The position numbers and the translations under genes are program-made. The notes under the pieces are model-generated. The model searched no databases, had not been told where the DNA came from, and saw nothing but the letters and a program-made list of their open reading frames with translations. DNA of 64,000 bases from Caldisericales bacterium. GTDB lineage: Bacteria > Caldisericota > Caldisericia > JAAYUI01. The stretch covers positions 62,001 to 126,000 of the forward strand of contig JAAYUI010000010.1 of the NCBI GenBank assembly GCA_012517765.1, written 5' to 3'. Positions 52,364 through 61,917 of this stretch are shown here, piece by piece. Numbering within the stretch: the first letter of the stretch is position 1; each line of letters begins with the position of its first letter.

Positions 52364-53395
52364 ATGAAACTGACAGAACTTTTTGCTGCCCTAGCAGACA
52401 TAGCCCGCGAAAAAGATATAGAATATGCAGTTTTGCTGGACGCGATAAGACTTGGTATCCTTGCCGCATACAAAAAAACCTACCATGCGAACGCAAACAT
52501 AGATGTTATTGTTGATGATTCACAAAAAAAGATCCAGATAATTGCAAAAAAAATCGTTGTAGACAGTGTTGAAGACGGCTCCATGGAAATCTCGCTGAAA
52601 GATGCGAAAAAAATTTCGCCGGATGCTGAAATTGGTGACGCTGTAGAGATCGAGGCCACTCCTCCAGATTTTGGCCGATTTGCTGCATCGACATGCAAGC
52701 AGATCATCATGCAAAGGTTGAAAGAAGCCGAAAAAGACAAGGTAATAAAAGAATATTCCGATAAAGAAAAAGACATGGTCTTTGGCGAAGTTTCAAGAGT
52801 AGCTGGAGAAAATGTTTACTTTAACCTTGGTAAGGCTGAAGGGCTCCTTCCAAAACAGGAGCAGATTCCTGGGGAACCTTACACGCCAGGTAGAAAATTC
52901 CACTGTTTTGTCCTAAGGGTTGACAGATCTACAAGGGAACCCCTGATAATCCTCTCAAGAACCCACCCCAATCTCCTTGCGAAACTCATGGAGCTCGAGA
53001 TACCAGAAATCATGCAGGGCGTTATCGAGATAATAGGCATCGTCAGGGAGCCCGGGGTCAGGGCCAAGGTGGCCGTACATTCCAACCAGTCCAGGGTTGA
53101 TCCTGTTGGTTCGTGCATTGGCTCAAAGGGAGTAAGAATAAACGTCATTTCTGACGAGCTTAAGGGCGAAAGAATAGATGTTCTGAGGTGGTTTGAAGAC
53201 CCAAGACTTTTTGTGGCGTCTTCCCTGTCGCCAGCAAAAGTTTATTCAGTGCAGATATTCCAGAACGAGAAAAGGGCCGTTGTAGCAGTTTCTTCGGACC
53301 AGTTCTCGCTCGCAATCGGGAAAAAAGGCTCGAATGTCAGGCTTGCCTCAAGACTGACCGGATACAAGATCGACATGAAGGTGATGGAGGACTGA
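52364..53395 (+). CDS. nusA: Transcription termination/antitermination factor NusA
   Basis: 343 residues; binds RNA polymerase and nascent RNA. N-terminal RNAP-binding domain (1-125), S1 domain (about 133-200), KH1 (about 230-275) and KH2 (about 295-340, SLAIGKKGSNVRLASRLTG). VDPVGSCIGSKGVRI lies in KH1. It has the short Gram-positive form without the C-terminal acidic repeats. AGGAGAAAAG precedes the ATG. Its stop overlaps the rnpM start (TGATG). Confidence 0.97.
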   Translation: MKLTELFAALADIAREKDIEYAVLLDAIRLGILAAYKKTYHANANIDVIVDDSQKKIQIIAKKIVVDSVEDGSMEISLKDAKKISPDAEIGDAVEIEATPPDFGRFAASTCKQIIMQRLKEAEKDKVIKEYSDKEKDMVFGEVSRVAGENVYFNLGKAEGLLPKQEQIPGEPYTPGRKFHCFVLRVDRSTREPLIILSRTHPNLLAKLMELEIPEIMQGVIEIIGIVREPGVRAKVAVHSNQSRVDPVGSCIGSKGVRINVISDELKGERIDVLRWFEDPRLFVASSLSPAKVYSVQIFQNEKRAVVAVSSDQFSLAIGKKGSNVRLASRLTGYKIDMKVMED

Positions 53396-53658
53396 TGCCG
53401 GAAAGAATGTGCGTGAGTTGTGGCATCAGGAATGAGAGATCTGCGTTTATAAAGATTTCTACCAGACTGGAACCACAAAACACAAATAATTCAACCGGAA
53501 GAAATGCATATGTGTGCAGAAAAATTGACTGCATACAAAAATTAGCTGGTGGTAAAACAAGGATAGGAATGTCCTTGAAGAGAACCAATATAAAAAAGGA
53601 AGACTTGATAAAGCTTTCTAACGAAATTCTTACAAAGGTGATTAATGGGCAAGATTAA
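53395..53658 (+). CDS. rnpM: YlxR-family protein (RnpM-like RNase P modulator)
   Basis: 87 residues in the usual place between nusA and infB. YlxR motifs: PERMCVSCGIRN and GRNAYVCRKIDCIQK, with Cys pairs near the ends. In B. subtilis, YlxR (RnpM) binds RNase P RNA; the role here is by homology. Overlaps infB by 14 bases. Confidence 0.92.
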   Translation: MPERMCVSCGIRNERSAFIKISTRLEPQNTNNSTGRNAYVCRKIDCIQKLAGGKTRIGMSLKRTNIKKEDLIKLSNEILTKVINGQD

Positions 53659-56557
53659 GGTTGAAGAGTTGGCGGTTCAGCTTGGTGTTGATCCGCAGGA
53701 AATCCTGGAATCAGCAAAAAGACTCGGCGAGTCAATCAAGGGTGTTTCATCAACACTGGAAGATTCCACTGCAGCGAAGATAAGGGCAAGTTTTCTATTG
53801 AGGCGTCCTTCACCACCTCCACAGGAGCAAAAGCAACCGGCACAAACAAGGACGAGTCTGTTCGATGTGGACAAGAAAAAAACCCCGATACTCAAAGCTG
53901 CAACCGCAGAGGCAGTAGAGGCCGCAAAGGCTGCAGAAGCTGCCCTTGTAAGCTCAAAGGAGGACAAGACTGCCCAGAAGCCGGAACCGATAACCAAGGT
54001 TGCGAAGCCGGAAGCAAAACAGGCAGCAGTAAAGAAACCCATTCCTCCTACAATCCTTGAAGAAGTAAAAGCAAAACAGCCAAAACCTGTAAAACCAGAG
54101 CCCAAAACAGAAGAAAAACATGAACTTCCAAAAGAAGAATTCAAGCAGGTCCAGCCAAAACAGGAAACAATAGAGCCAAAATCCAAGAAAACACCGCACA
54201 GGGAAGAGGCTGCCACACCAACAAAACCTGCGGAAGAGCACAAAGAAGCCAAGGAAAAGGAAGTCCAGCAAGAAATTTCTTCTGCTCCAGTGAAAGAAAA
54301 ACACCCTGAACATCCAAAAACCAAAGAACTACCAAAGGCACAGGAAGTCAGGCCAGTAGAAGAAAAAATTCCGGTAAAAGAACCACCAGCAAAAGAAAAA
54401 CCACAGACCGAAAAACCTCCGGAGCACACAGAAAAGCTCATAATAGACAAAACACTCAATGTACCTGTTTCAAAATTCAGGTCAGACCAGAGACCAACTG
54501 GCATACAGATGCCAAAAAGGGTCGAACCAGTCAAACTTCCACCTCTTCCACCACAAAAACAGCCACTATACCCGATTACACCAAAATCCAATTTCCAGAG
54601 GACACCTTCTTCGCAAAGACCCCCATCCCAAAGGCCACCTTCCAGTGGTCAGAAACCGCCAGTGACACAAAGACCGGTTGTTGACAAAGACAGGGAAAAA
54701 CAGAAATATGAACATGCAGTCGACCACAACAAGGACAAACAGGTCTCGAGTGTACCATTCATCGTCGGCAAGGAACATTTTGTAATCAAAAGAACGCCCC
54801 CAAAGAGCACCCGAAAAACACAACAACCCAAACAGGCTCCAAAACCTGTTGAAGTAAAACCACAAAAACTTACCATAGATGTTTTTGCAAAAACGGCAGG
54901 GATACCGGAACAGAGAATCATGGCCTATATGCTCAAACAGGGGTACATCCCGAACCCTAACGAAGAACTGGCTGGTCCAGTCCTGGAGATGCTCTCTTCT
55001 GCATTTGGCCTGAAAACCTCCCAGGAAGGCACGCTTTCCGATGAAAATCTTATCCCGCGCTCACCAATCGTCACCGTCATGGGACATGTCGACCATGGTA
55101 AAACAACTCTTCTTGACTACATAAGAAAAACCTCGGTTGCCCTGGGGGAAGCCGGAGGAATAACACAAAGCATCGGCGCTTACAAAGTTACGGTGAATGG
55201 AAGAGACATTGTTTTCATAGATACTCCTGGTCACGAGGCATTTGCAACAATGAGGAGGGAAGGCGCTAATGTCACTGACATAGTTGTCCTTGTTGTAGCT
55301 GCAGATGAAGGTGTAAAAGAGCAAACTATTGAAGCTCTAAATATGGCAAAAGAAGCCAAGGTAACGGTCATCGTTGCTGCAAATAAAATGGACCGTCCCG
55401 GGGCCAACCTGGACAAGCTCTATTCCCAACTTGCGGAACTGGGACTTACACCCGAAGCATGGGGTGGCGAGACCATGGTCGCACCAATCACCGCAAAAAC
55501 TGGTGATGGCGTAAAGGACCTTCTTGAAATGATACTTCTCCAGGCAGACATCCTTGACCTCAAGATGAACAAGGCTGGCAAGCTTGCAGGAACAATAATT
55601 GAATCACACATGGACAGGTTTGTGGGTCCACTGGCAACTGCAATCATCCAAAGCGGACAACTCAAGGCCGGGGACTATATCGAAGCAGGCAATGCGTGGG
55701 GAAGAGTCAAGGCACTGTTTGATCACGCAGACAAAAAAATACAAAAAATACAGGCAATAAGCCCTGTCAAGATAATGGGGTTTGACCAGGTCCCAAAACC
55801 CGGTTCAATCCTTCTTTCATCGGACATATCCAGAAGGCGCAAGCCAGACAAAGGGCAAGTCCTTGAACCACAGGCAATCCCGCAGGTTCCGGCAGGTGAT
55901 GAGGCACCTTCAAACCTTGATGATCTCTTCAAGGTTTTCGACCAGCAGGGTGCAACAAAACTGAATGTGGTGGTAAAAGCTGATTCAGAAGGTTCCCTTG
56001 ATGCAGTAAAATTTGCCCTCTCAAAAATAAAAATCAAAGATATACCTGCAAATATTGTTTATTCAGGGATCGGAGTCATATCTGACAACGATGTTCTTCT
56101 TGCTGATGCATCAAAAGCAATGCTGGTAGGATTCAATGTACAAATAGATCCGATTGCCAAAAAAACTTCCAAACAGAATGGCATTCCAATAAATACTTAC
56201 AACATCATATTTGAATTGACCGATGCAATCACAGAGGCAATAAAACGCCTCATAGCGCCAGAGTACAGGGATGTGAAAGTCGGTCAGGCAGAAGTCAGGC
56301 AAGTTTTCAATATTTCTGATGTAGGAAACATCGCAGGCTGCTTTGTCTCCGAAGGATATGTCAACCACAAGGTAAAAGTAAGGGTCGTAAGAAATAGGCT
56401 GCCGGTCTACGAAGGCAAGATAAGCTCCCTCAAGCGATTCAAGGAAGACACCCACGAGGTCAAAGCTGGCTATGAATGCGGCATCGGTATCCAGGACTTC
56501 AACGACATCAAGGTTGGTGACACCCTGGAGTTCTACACCACACAAGAGGTGCAGTAG
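53645..56557 (+). CDS. infB: Translation initiation factor IF-2
   Basis: 970 residues. A short N-terminal IF2N module (1-55), then a Lys/Pro/Glu-rich low-complexity linker of about 330 residues, a second IF2N domain (about 405-455, [20 protein letters not shown]) and the GTPase core. The P-loop is [17 protein letters not shown] and NKMD are intact. C-terminal domains include [12 protein letters not shown] and [14 protein letters not shown]. Large antisense frames here are only a by-product of the biased linker. Delivers initiator tRNA to the 30S P site. Confidence 0.98.
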   Translation: MGKIKVEELAVQLGVDPQEILESAKRLGESIKGVSSTLEDSTAAKIRASFLLRRPSPPPQEQKQPAQTRTSLFDVDKKKTPILKAATAEAVEAAKAAEAALVSSKEDKTAQKPEPITKVAKPEAKQAAVKKPIPPTILEEVKAKQPKPVKPEPKTEEKHELPKEEFKQVQPKQETIEPKSKKTPHREEAATPTKPAEEHKEAKEKEVQQEISSAPVKEKHPEHPKTKELPKAQEVRPVEEKIPVKEPPAKEKPQTEKPPEHTEKLIIDKTLNVPVSKFRSDQRPTGIQMPKRVEPVKLPPLPPQKQPLYPITPKSNFQRTPSSQRPPSQRPPSSGQKPPVTQRPVVDKDREKQKYEHAVDHNKDKQVSSVPFIVGKEHFVIKRTPPKSTRKTQQPKQAPKPVEVKPQKLTIDVFAKTAGIPEQRIMAYMLKQGYIPNPNEELAGPVLEMLSSAFGLKTSQEGTLSDENLIPRSPIVTVMGHVDHGKTTLLDYIRKTSVALGEAGGITQSIGAYKVTVNGRDIVFIDTPGHEAFATMRREGANVTDIVVLVVAADEGVKEQTIEALNMAKEAKVTVIVAANKMDRPGANLDKLYSQLAELGLTPEAWGGETMVAPITAKTGDGVKDLLEMILLQADILDLKMNKAGKLAGTIIESHMDRFVGPLATAIIQSGQLKAGDYIEAGNAWGRVKALFDHADKKIQKIQAISPVKIMGFDQVPKPGSILLSSDISRRRKPDKGQVLEPQAIPQVPAGDEAPSNLDDLFKVFDQQGATKLNVVVKADSEGSLDAVKFALSKIKIKDIPANIVYSGIGVISDNDVLLADASKAMLVGFNVQIDPIAKKTSKQNGIPINTYNIIFELTDAITEAIKRLIAPEYRDVKVGQAEVRQVFNISDVGNIAGCFVSEGYVNHKVKVRVVRNRLPVYEGKISSLKRFKEDTHEVKAGYECGIGIQDFNDIKVGDTLEFYTTQEVQ

Positions 56558-56842
56558 TTGCCGGTAGGCCTGATCGAGATAACAATGAGGCTTTTTGGCG
56601 TAAAATCACTGAAAGAGAAAAGGAGTCTTGTCAGACCAATACTGGCCAGATTAAGACACGATTTCAATTGTGCTGCAATCGAATCAGACGCCCAGGACAG
56701 CCATGATGTTTTTATTTTGTCTGCGGTCACCATAAACACTTCCAGCATCGAAATGGGAATCACACTCGACAACATCTTCAAAACTGTGGAACATGAGAGC
56801 AGTCTCCCCTGTGATGTGACAAGAAGGGAGACCTTCTCATGA
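56558..56842 (+). CDS. ylxP: DUF503 family protein YlxP
   Basis: 94 residues; YlxP-like ribosome-associated protein found between infB and rbfA. Characteristic core: GVKSLKEKRSLVRPILARLR. TTG start directly after the infB stop, without an intervening base. Overlaps rbfA by 4 bases (ATGA). In B. subtilis it is linked to ribosome biogenesis; function here is by context. Confidence 0.9.
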   Translation: MPVGLIEITMRLFGVKSLKEKRSLVRPILARLRHDFNCAAIESDAQDSHDVFILSAVTINTSSIEMGITLDNIFKTVEHESSLPCDVTRRETFS

Positions 56843-57249
56843 GTGACCTCAGGAGAAAAAGGCTTGAACACCAGATACAGGAAGCTGTTTCCTGGGTGCT
56901 TATCAGAAACATCGATAACCCAAAAATAGGCTTTGTGACAATAACTGGAGTTAGGGTGTCAGTAGATTTCAAATTTGCTACCGTGTTCTATTCAGTGCTT
57001 GGATCACAAAAGAAAATCGATGAAACCCAGACAGGTCTCTCGTCTGCGTCAAAAATGATACAAAAACTGGTAGCTGAAAAAATTGAATTCAGGCAAGTCC
57101 CGCTTTTGCGCTTCAAGTTTGATGAAACGCCATCAAAAGCACAAAAACTTGAATATACATTCAGGGAGTTGGAAAATGAACAAGGTGGATCTGACAACGA
57201 TAGCCGCAGAATTGAAGAAAACGAAGAAAGCGGTCATTCTGACCCATGA
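56839..57249 (+). CDS. rbfA: 30S ribosome-binding factor RbfA
   Basis: 136 residues; a KH-fold cold-shock factor for 30S maturation. Motifs: RRKRLEHQIQEAVSWVL, PKIGFVTITGVRVSVDFKFA and RFKFDETPSKAQKLE. The last 25 residues are a hydrophilic Glu/Asn/Ser tail whose coding bases are shared with the start of nrnA (74-base overlap). Confidence 0.93.
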   Translation: MSDLRRKRLEHQIQEAVSWVLIRNIDNPKIGFVTITGVRVSVDFKFATVFYSVLGSQKKIDETQTGLSSASKMIQKLVAEKIEFRQVPLLRFKFDETPSKAQKLEYTFRELENEQGGSDNDSRRIEENEESGHSDP

Positions 57250-58159
57250 AAATCCTGACGGAGACGCCATAGGGTCGGCACTTGCCCTTTCTAAGGCAAT
57301 GCAGTCGAATGGGTCAAAAGTTGTTGTATTCAGCCCTGACAACCCTCCATCCAGTTTTGATTTTCTTGAGGGATTCAGTGACATAAGGATAGCAAACGAT
57401 CCCGAAGTGACAGGACTTGTCCAGGAAGGCTACAGAATAATTGTGGTCGATGGTTCATCACCAAACAGGTGCGGCATATCGAATTTTCCACCAGGTTCTG
57501 ATCCCATGGTAATCGACCATCACCCAACGGTGGAAGACTATGGACAAATTGTCTTTGTCGACACGACAAGATCTTCAACTGCAGAAAACATATTTCACAT
57601 ACTGAATGCTGCAGGGTTGCAAATTGGCCTAACGGTCAGCGAATGTCTTTTTACCGGGATCATAACCGACACAGGATCTTTCAAGTATCCAAATGCAACT
57701 TCAGAAACATTTGAAATTACTGCCCAGCTTGTAAAAAGTGGAATGTCGACAGCAAAGGTTTCGTCGATGATCTACGAAAGGATGAGCTACGCAAACAGGA
57801 AACTCCTCGGGAGAGCAATGGAGAGGCTTTCCGTTTCATTGGGGGGCAAACTTGCAATAACTGCAGTCACCTGGAAAGACATGAACGAATTTGAAGCAGA
57901 GCTCAGGGACACAGATTTTATAATAGACGAGATAAGAAAACTCGGTGGTTGCGAAATTTATGTTTTTGCAAAAGAATACAGACCAGACCAGTTCCGTATT
58001 TCCATGAGAGGAAGAGGCATGTTCGACCTTTCTCAGCTTGCACTCAAGTATGGTGGCGGTGGTCATCATGATGCTGCAGGCTTCAATGCAACAGGTGACT
58101 GGCTTTTTGTAAGGGCAAACCTCCTGCAGATATTCGAATCGCTGCTCAACAACAAATGA
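57176..58159 (+). CDS. nrnA: DHH/DHHA1 phosphoesterase NrnA-like (nano-RNase / pAp phosphatase)
   Basis: 327 residues; degrades nano-RNA and may hydrolyse pAp or pApA. DHH motifs: THENPDGDAIGSALAL, VIDHHPTVEDYG and TGIITDTGSFKY. DHHA1 part ends GGGGHHDAAGF. I start at the ATG at 57176 (AGGGAGTTGGAAA upstream), which puts the first motif at residue 28 as usual; an in-frame ATG at 57083 is rejected. In B. subtilis-like genomes nrnA relatives lie elsewhere, but rbfA-nrnA-truB is a common order. Overlaps truB by 4 bases. Confidence 0.94.
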   Translation: MNKVDLTTIAAELKKTKKAVILTHENPDGDAIGSALALSKAMQSNGSKVVVFSPDNPPSSFDFLEGFSDIRIANDPEVTGLVQEGYRIIVVDGSSPNRCGISNFPPGSDPMVIDHHPTVEDYGQIVFVDTTRSSTAENIFHILNAAGLQIGLTVSECLFTGIITDTGSFKYPNATSETFEITAQLVKSGMSTAKVSSMIYERMSYANRKLLGRAMERLSVSLGGKLAITAVTWKDMNEFEAELRDTDFIIDEIRKLGGCEIYVFAKEYRPDQFRISMRGRGMFDLSQLALKYGGGGHHDAAGFNATGDWLFVRANLLQIFESLLNNK

Positions 58160-59043
58160 TTTCGGGCGGGATACCAATAAACAAGGAAGACGGTCCAACA
58201 AGCTTCCAGGTAACAAACAGGGCAAAAGGGCTGTATTGCGCTTCTAAAGCAGGCCATATGGGTACCCTTGATCCCCACGCCAAAGGTGTTCTTGTTGTGC
58301 TGTTTGGCCCATCCACAAAAATCATTCCATACGCCGCAGAGCACAAGAAAAGCTACAAGGCAAGGTTCAGACTTGGCTTTACATCAAATACCTACGATGC
58401 CTGGGGCGAACTGACAGAGCACGGATACAATGGCGATACCACAAAAAAGCACATAGAAGCAATACTGTCACAGTTTATCGGTAAAACAGAGCAGATACCG
58501 CCAATGTTTTCTGCCAAGAAAATTGAAGGCACAAGACTTTATGAACTGGCGATGAAAGGGATCGAACTTCCCAGAAAACCACAACCAATTGAGATTGACG
58601 AATTGCAATTGAACTCCTGGGACCAAAGTTCGGGAGAGGGCGAATTCAATCTTACCTGCACAAAAGGGACCTATGTCCGTTCGCTAATATCCGATATCGG
58701 GATACATGCAGGTTGTGGCGCTATAATGACGGCACTGACAAGAACAAGCGACCAGGGATTTTGCCTGGAGCAAAGCATCCCCATTTCTAAAATCGAAGAG
58801 CACGTTTTTGAGGGTAGCCATCTTGACCTCATCGTTCCAACTGAACATTTCTTGTCGCATTTGCCAGAGGTCCGGGTCTCGACAAGACAGCAGGAAATAC
58901 TTTACCACGGTAATCCTGTAAATTTGAGGTCGCCAACAGCTCGTGCTGGACTGACAAAAATCTTTGGACCAAAAGAAAAACTTGTTGGAATCGGAAAATA
59001 TGTTCCAGCAACAGGCCAGTTGCTTCCAGAGAGGATGTTATGA
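58156..59043 (+). CDS. truB: tRNA pseudouridine-55 synthase TruB
   Basis: 295 residues; makes pseudouridine 55 in the tRNA T-loop. Motif I INKEDGPTSF, catalytic Asp in GHMGTLDPHAKGVLVV, KSYKARFRLGFTSNTYDAWG and the RSLISDIG strand are present. A C-terminal PUA-like part (about 225-295) is short. ATGA overlap with both nrnA and ribF. Confidence 0.96.
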   Translation: MISGGIPINKEDGPTSFQVTNRAKGLYCASKAGHMGTLDPHAKGVLVVLFGPSTKIIPYAAEHKKSYKARFRLGFTSNTYDAWGELTEHGYNGDTTKKHIEAILSQFIGKTEQIPPMFSAKKIEGTRLYELAMKGIELPRKPQPIEIDELQLNSWDQSSGEGEFNLTCTKGTYVRSLISDIGIHAGCGAIMTALTRTSDQGFCLEQSIPISKIEEHVFEGSHLDLIVPTEHFLSHLPEVRVSTRQQEILYHGNPVNLRSPTARAGLTKIFGPKEKLVGIGKYVPATGQLLPERML

Positions 59044-59978
59044 GGGTCATAAAGGGCGATCCTGCCCTGCAGATAAAAACTCAGGAACCAGGTGCATGCG
59101 TAATGATTGGCTATCTGGACGGAGTTCACGTTGGCCACCAGATGCTTGCACAAAAAGTTATAGATCTTGCGAAAGAAAAGAATGGTTATCCCTCTGCATT
59201 CACCTTTAATGGAAAACTGTACACAAAAAATATCCCTTCAAGGGGAATGCTTACGACAAGCCACGAGAAAATTGAATTACTTGAAGAGAAAGGCATAGAA
59301 ACAGTCTTCCTTGCCGATTTTACCGACTGGCTGAGAGACATGACAGATGAGGATTTTGTAAGAACAATCCTTAAAGACAACATAAAAGCAAGCGCTGTTG
59401 CAGTCGGTCCAACATTCACGTTTGGGAGGGGCGGAAAAGCTGGCGCCAAAGAATTAAGAAATCTGTGCTTAAAAAATGGGATAGATTGCGTCATCATCCC
59501 ACAGGTAACAATAGGCGATGAACCTGTTTCTTCAAGCAGGATTAGAAATTATCTTTACGCAGGCGATATTTTCGAGGCAAACGTTCTCCTTGGAAGAAGA
59601 TATTTTCTTACAGGAACAATAGTCTCCGGTGCGATGGTTGGAAGGTCGCTGGGTTTCCCAACGGCCAACCTGGATGTTTCAAATCCCCTCAAATTAATCC
59701 CTGGTGGTGGTGTTTATGCTTGTTTTGGCCACCTCGAGGGTGTAAAGTACGAATGTGCCGTGTCAATAGGGAACAGGCCAACTTTCTTGGGCGGCGACAA
59801 TTCCCTTGAGGCACACATCCTTGATTACTCCGGATTGATATACGGAAAAGAGCTGAAATTAGAGTTTGTGGCAAAAATAAGAGACCAGATCCAGTTTGAA
59901 AGCAAGGAAAAGCTCTCCTTGCAGATTTCAAAGGATGTCATAAAGATAAGAGAAATTCTGGAGGGCCAGCATGAGTGA
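59040..59978 (+). CDS. ribF: Bifunctional riboflavin kinase / FAD synthetase
   Basis: 312 residues; makes FMN then FAD. The nucleotidyltransferase domain (about 1-180) has IGYLDGVHVGHQML, VGPTFTFGRGGKAG and SSSRIRNYLYAGDI. The kinase domain (about 185-310) has GRSLGFPTANLDV and GGVYACF and VSIGNRPTFLGG. It ends the classic translation operon, overlapping the mutase gene by 8 bases; rpsO is not next. Confidence 0.95.
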   Translation: MRVIKGDPALQIKTQEPGACVMIGYLDGVHVGHQMLAQKVIDLAKEKNGYPSAFTFNGKLYTKNIPSRGMLTTSHEKIELLEEKGIETVFLADFTDWLRDMTDEDFVRTILKDNIKASAVAVGPTFTFGRGGKAGAKELRNLCLKNGIDCVIIPQVTIGDEPVSSSRIRNYLYAGDIFEANVLLGRRYFLTGTIVSGAMVGRSLGFPTANLDVSNPLKLIPGGGVYACFGHLEGVKYECAVSIGNRPTFLGGDNSLEAHILDYSGLIYGKELKLEFVAKIRDQIQFESKEKLSLQISKDVIKIREILEGQHE

Positions 59979-61518
59979 CAAGAAAACGACTTACACGCCA
60001 GACGATCTGGCAAGTTTTGATTACGGTAGGGACCTTGGAAATCCAGGTTCATACCCCTACACCAGGGGTGTTTATCCAACCATGTATACCGAGAAGCCAT
60101 GGACAATGAGGCAATATGCAGGCTTCTCCACCGCAAAAGAAACAAACGAGCGCTTCAAGCTGTTGCTCCAGAAAGGCCAGACAGGGCTTTCCACTGCTTT
60201 CGACCTGCCAACCCAGATGGGCTATGATTCCGATCACGAAATGGCACTTGGTGAAGTTGGAAAAGTCGGTGTCGCCATATCAACAGCTGATGACATGGCA
60301 GAGCTTTTTGATGGCATACCACTTGAAGAAATTTCCACCTCAATGACCATAAATGCCTCCGCAACTGTCGTTTTGGCAATGTACATGAAGATAGCCAAAA
60401 ACCAGGGCGGGGACATCTCAAAACTCTCTGGAACAGTACAAAACGACATCCTGAAAGAATATATCGCCAGGGGTAACTACATTTATCCGGTCAAGCCGTC
60501 CATGAGACTCAATTGTGACCTTATTGAATGGGCATCCTTCAAACTTCCAAAATTCAACACCATTTCAATATCTGGCTACCATATCAGGGAGGCCGGTGCT
60601 ACAGCGGCTCAGGAGCTTGCGTTCACTTTTGCCGATGCCTTTGCTTATGTTGATGACCTTATTGGCAGGGGCCTCACAATTGATGATTTCGCCCCCAGAC
60701 TCTCATTCTTCTTCGCATCACACAACAACTTTCTCGAGGAAGTTGCCAAATTCAGGGCGGCAAGGAGAATCTGGTCAAGAATGCTTGAAAAGAAATACCA
60801 GCCAAAAAACCCAAAATCGATGCTCCTCCGTTTCCATACCCAGACAGGCGGCTCTACCCTCACAGCACAACAGCCGGAAATCAATATCGTTCGCGTTGCT
60901 TTCCAGGCCATGGCAGCAGTGCTTGGTGGAACACAGAGCCTCCATACAAACTCCTATGATGAAGCACTGGCGCTCCCTTCACCAAAATCGGCCACAATCG
61001 CACTTAGAACGCAGCAGCTTGTTGCTTACGAGTCCGGGGTTTGCGATGTTGTTGATCCACTGGCCGGCTCATATTATGTCGAATCACTGACAAACAAGAT
61101 TGAAAATGAGGTCTATGATTATCTGGACAGGATTGAAAGAATGGGTGGCACTCTGACCTGCTTTGAAAAGGGGTTTTTCCAGAGCGAGATCGCCAAGTCT
61201 GCATATCAGTTCCAGATGGATGTTGAATCCGGCAAACAGGCAGTCGTTGGGGTCAACAAATTTACAACCAGTGAAGAGCCAAAGATGGATATTAGCAGGA
61301 GTGGAGTCGACGAAAACGAGAGAAGGGCAAAACTCAAAACATATAAGGAATCCAGGGACCAGGACAAATTGAAAGAGGCCATGGGCGCATTGAGGGAAGT
61401 TGCAACCGGAAAAGGAAACCTTATGGAACCGATCATACAATGTGTTGATGCGCAGGCAACACTTGGTGAAATATGTTGTCTGATGCGCGAAATCTATGGC
61501 GAATACCAGGAGGGATAA
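59971..61518 (+). CDS. mcmA: Methylmalonyl-CoA mutase, large (catalytic) subunit, split type
   Basis: 515 residues; isomerises methylmalonyl-CoA and succinyl-CoA using adenosylcobalamin. The TIM-barrel half is complete: TMYTEKPWTMRQYAGFSTAK, GLSTAFDLPTQMGYDSD, SISGYHIREAGATAAQE, RFHTQTGGSTLTAQQPEIN and DPLAGSYYVESLT. The B12-binding domain is absent, so a separate small subunit must be encoded elsewhere. The Tyr of TMY favours methylmalonyl- over isobutyryl-CoA (family knowledge). AGGGCCAGC-like spacing before the ATG; 6 bases ahead of the epimerase. Confidence 0.95.
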   Translation: MSDKKTTYTPDDLASFDYGRDLGNPGSYPYTRGVYPTMYTEKPWTMRQYAGFSTAKETNERFKLLLQKGQTGLSTAFDLPTQMGYDSDHEMALGEVGKVGVAISTADDMAELFDGIPLEEISTSMTINASATVVLAMYMKIAKNQGGDISKLSGTVQNDILKEYIARGNYIYPVKPSMRLNCDLIEWASFKLPKFNTISISGYHIREAGATAAQELAFTFADAFAYVDDLIGRGLTIDDFAPRLSFFFASHNNFLEEVAKFRAARRIWSRMLEKKYQPKNPKSMLLRFHTQTGGSTLTAQQPEINIVRVAFQAMAAVLGGTQSLHTNSYDEALALPSPKSATIALRTQQLVAYESGVCDVVDPLAGSYYVESLTNKIENEVYDYLDRIERMGGTLTCFEKGFFQSEIAKSAYQFQMDVESGKQAVVGVNKFTTSEEPKMDISRSGVDENERRAKLKTYKESRDQDKLKEAMGALREVATGKGNLMEPIIQCVDAQATLGEICCLMREIYGEYQEG

Positions 61519-61524
61519 ATACTA

Positions 61525-61917
61525 ATGACAGGCCTTTCACACATAGGAATAGCAACAACCGATATAGAAGAAGCAGCTAAAACCTGGTTACTGCTTGGTT
61601 TTCAGTTTGTGCACACCACCGAAGTACCAGACCAGAAAGTCAAAGTGGCCAAGTTAAGATATGGCGGACTAATTGTCGAGCTTCTTGAGCCAACATCAGA
61701 CGATTCTCCAATAAAGGGTTTTCTGGACAAAAAAGGGCCTGGAATACACCATCTTGCCATAGAAGTCGATGACATGGAGCACAAGATAGATGAATTCCTG
61801 AATTCAGGAATCAAGATGATTGACAAGAAGCCTCGCATTGGCGCCGCTGGAAAACCAATCGCTTTCATACATCCATCTTCAACAGGTGGGGTATTGGTAG
61901 AACTGGAGCAGGATTGA
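61525..61917 (+). CDS. mce: Methylmalonyl-CoA epimerase
   Basis: 130 residues of the vicinal-oxygen-chelate fold; interconverts (R)- and (S)-methylmalonyl-CoA. Motifs: GLSHIGIATTDIEEA with metal His, LRYGGLIVELLEP with Glu, GIHHLAIEVDDM with His, and GVLVELEQD with Glu. It works with the adjacent mutase in propionate/succinate conversion. Its stop overlaps the next ATG (TGATG). Confidence 0.95.
   Translation: MTGLSHIGIATTDIEEAAKTWLLLGFQFVHTTEVPDQKVKVAKLRYGGLIVELLEPTSDDSPIKGFLDKKGPGIHHLAIEVDDMEHKIDEFLNSGIKMIDKKPRIGAAGKPIAFIHPSSTGGVLVELEQD

Noticed and set aside
53677..54591. 304-codon antisense frame opposite infB.
   Set aside because: A shadow of the Lys/Pro/Glu-rich IF-2 linker; its translation is Ser/Gly/Cys/Phe low complexity without a ribosome site.
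59900..59970. Possible cobalamin riboswitch before the mutase gene.
   Set aside because: The gene overlaps ribF; there is no leader sequence.
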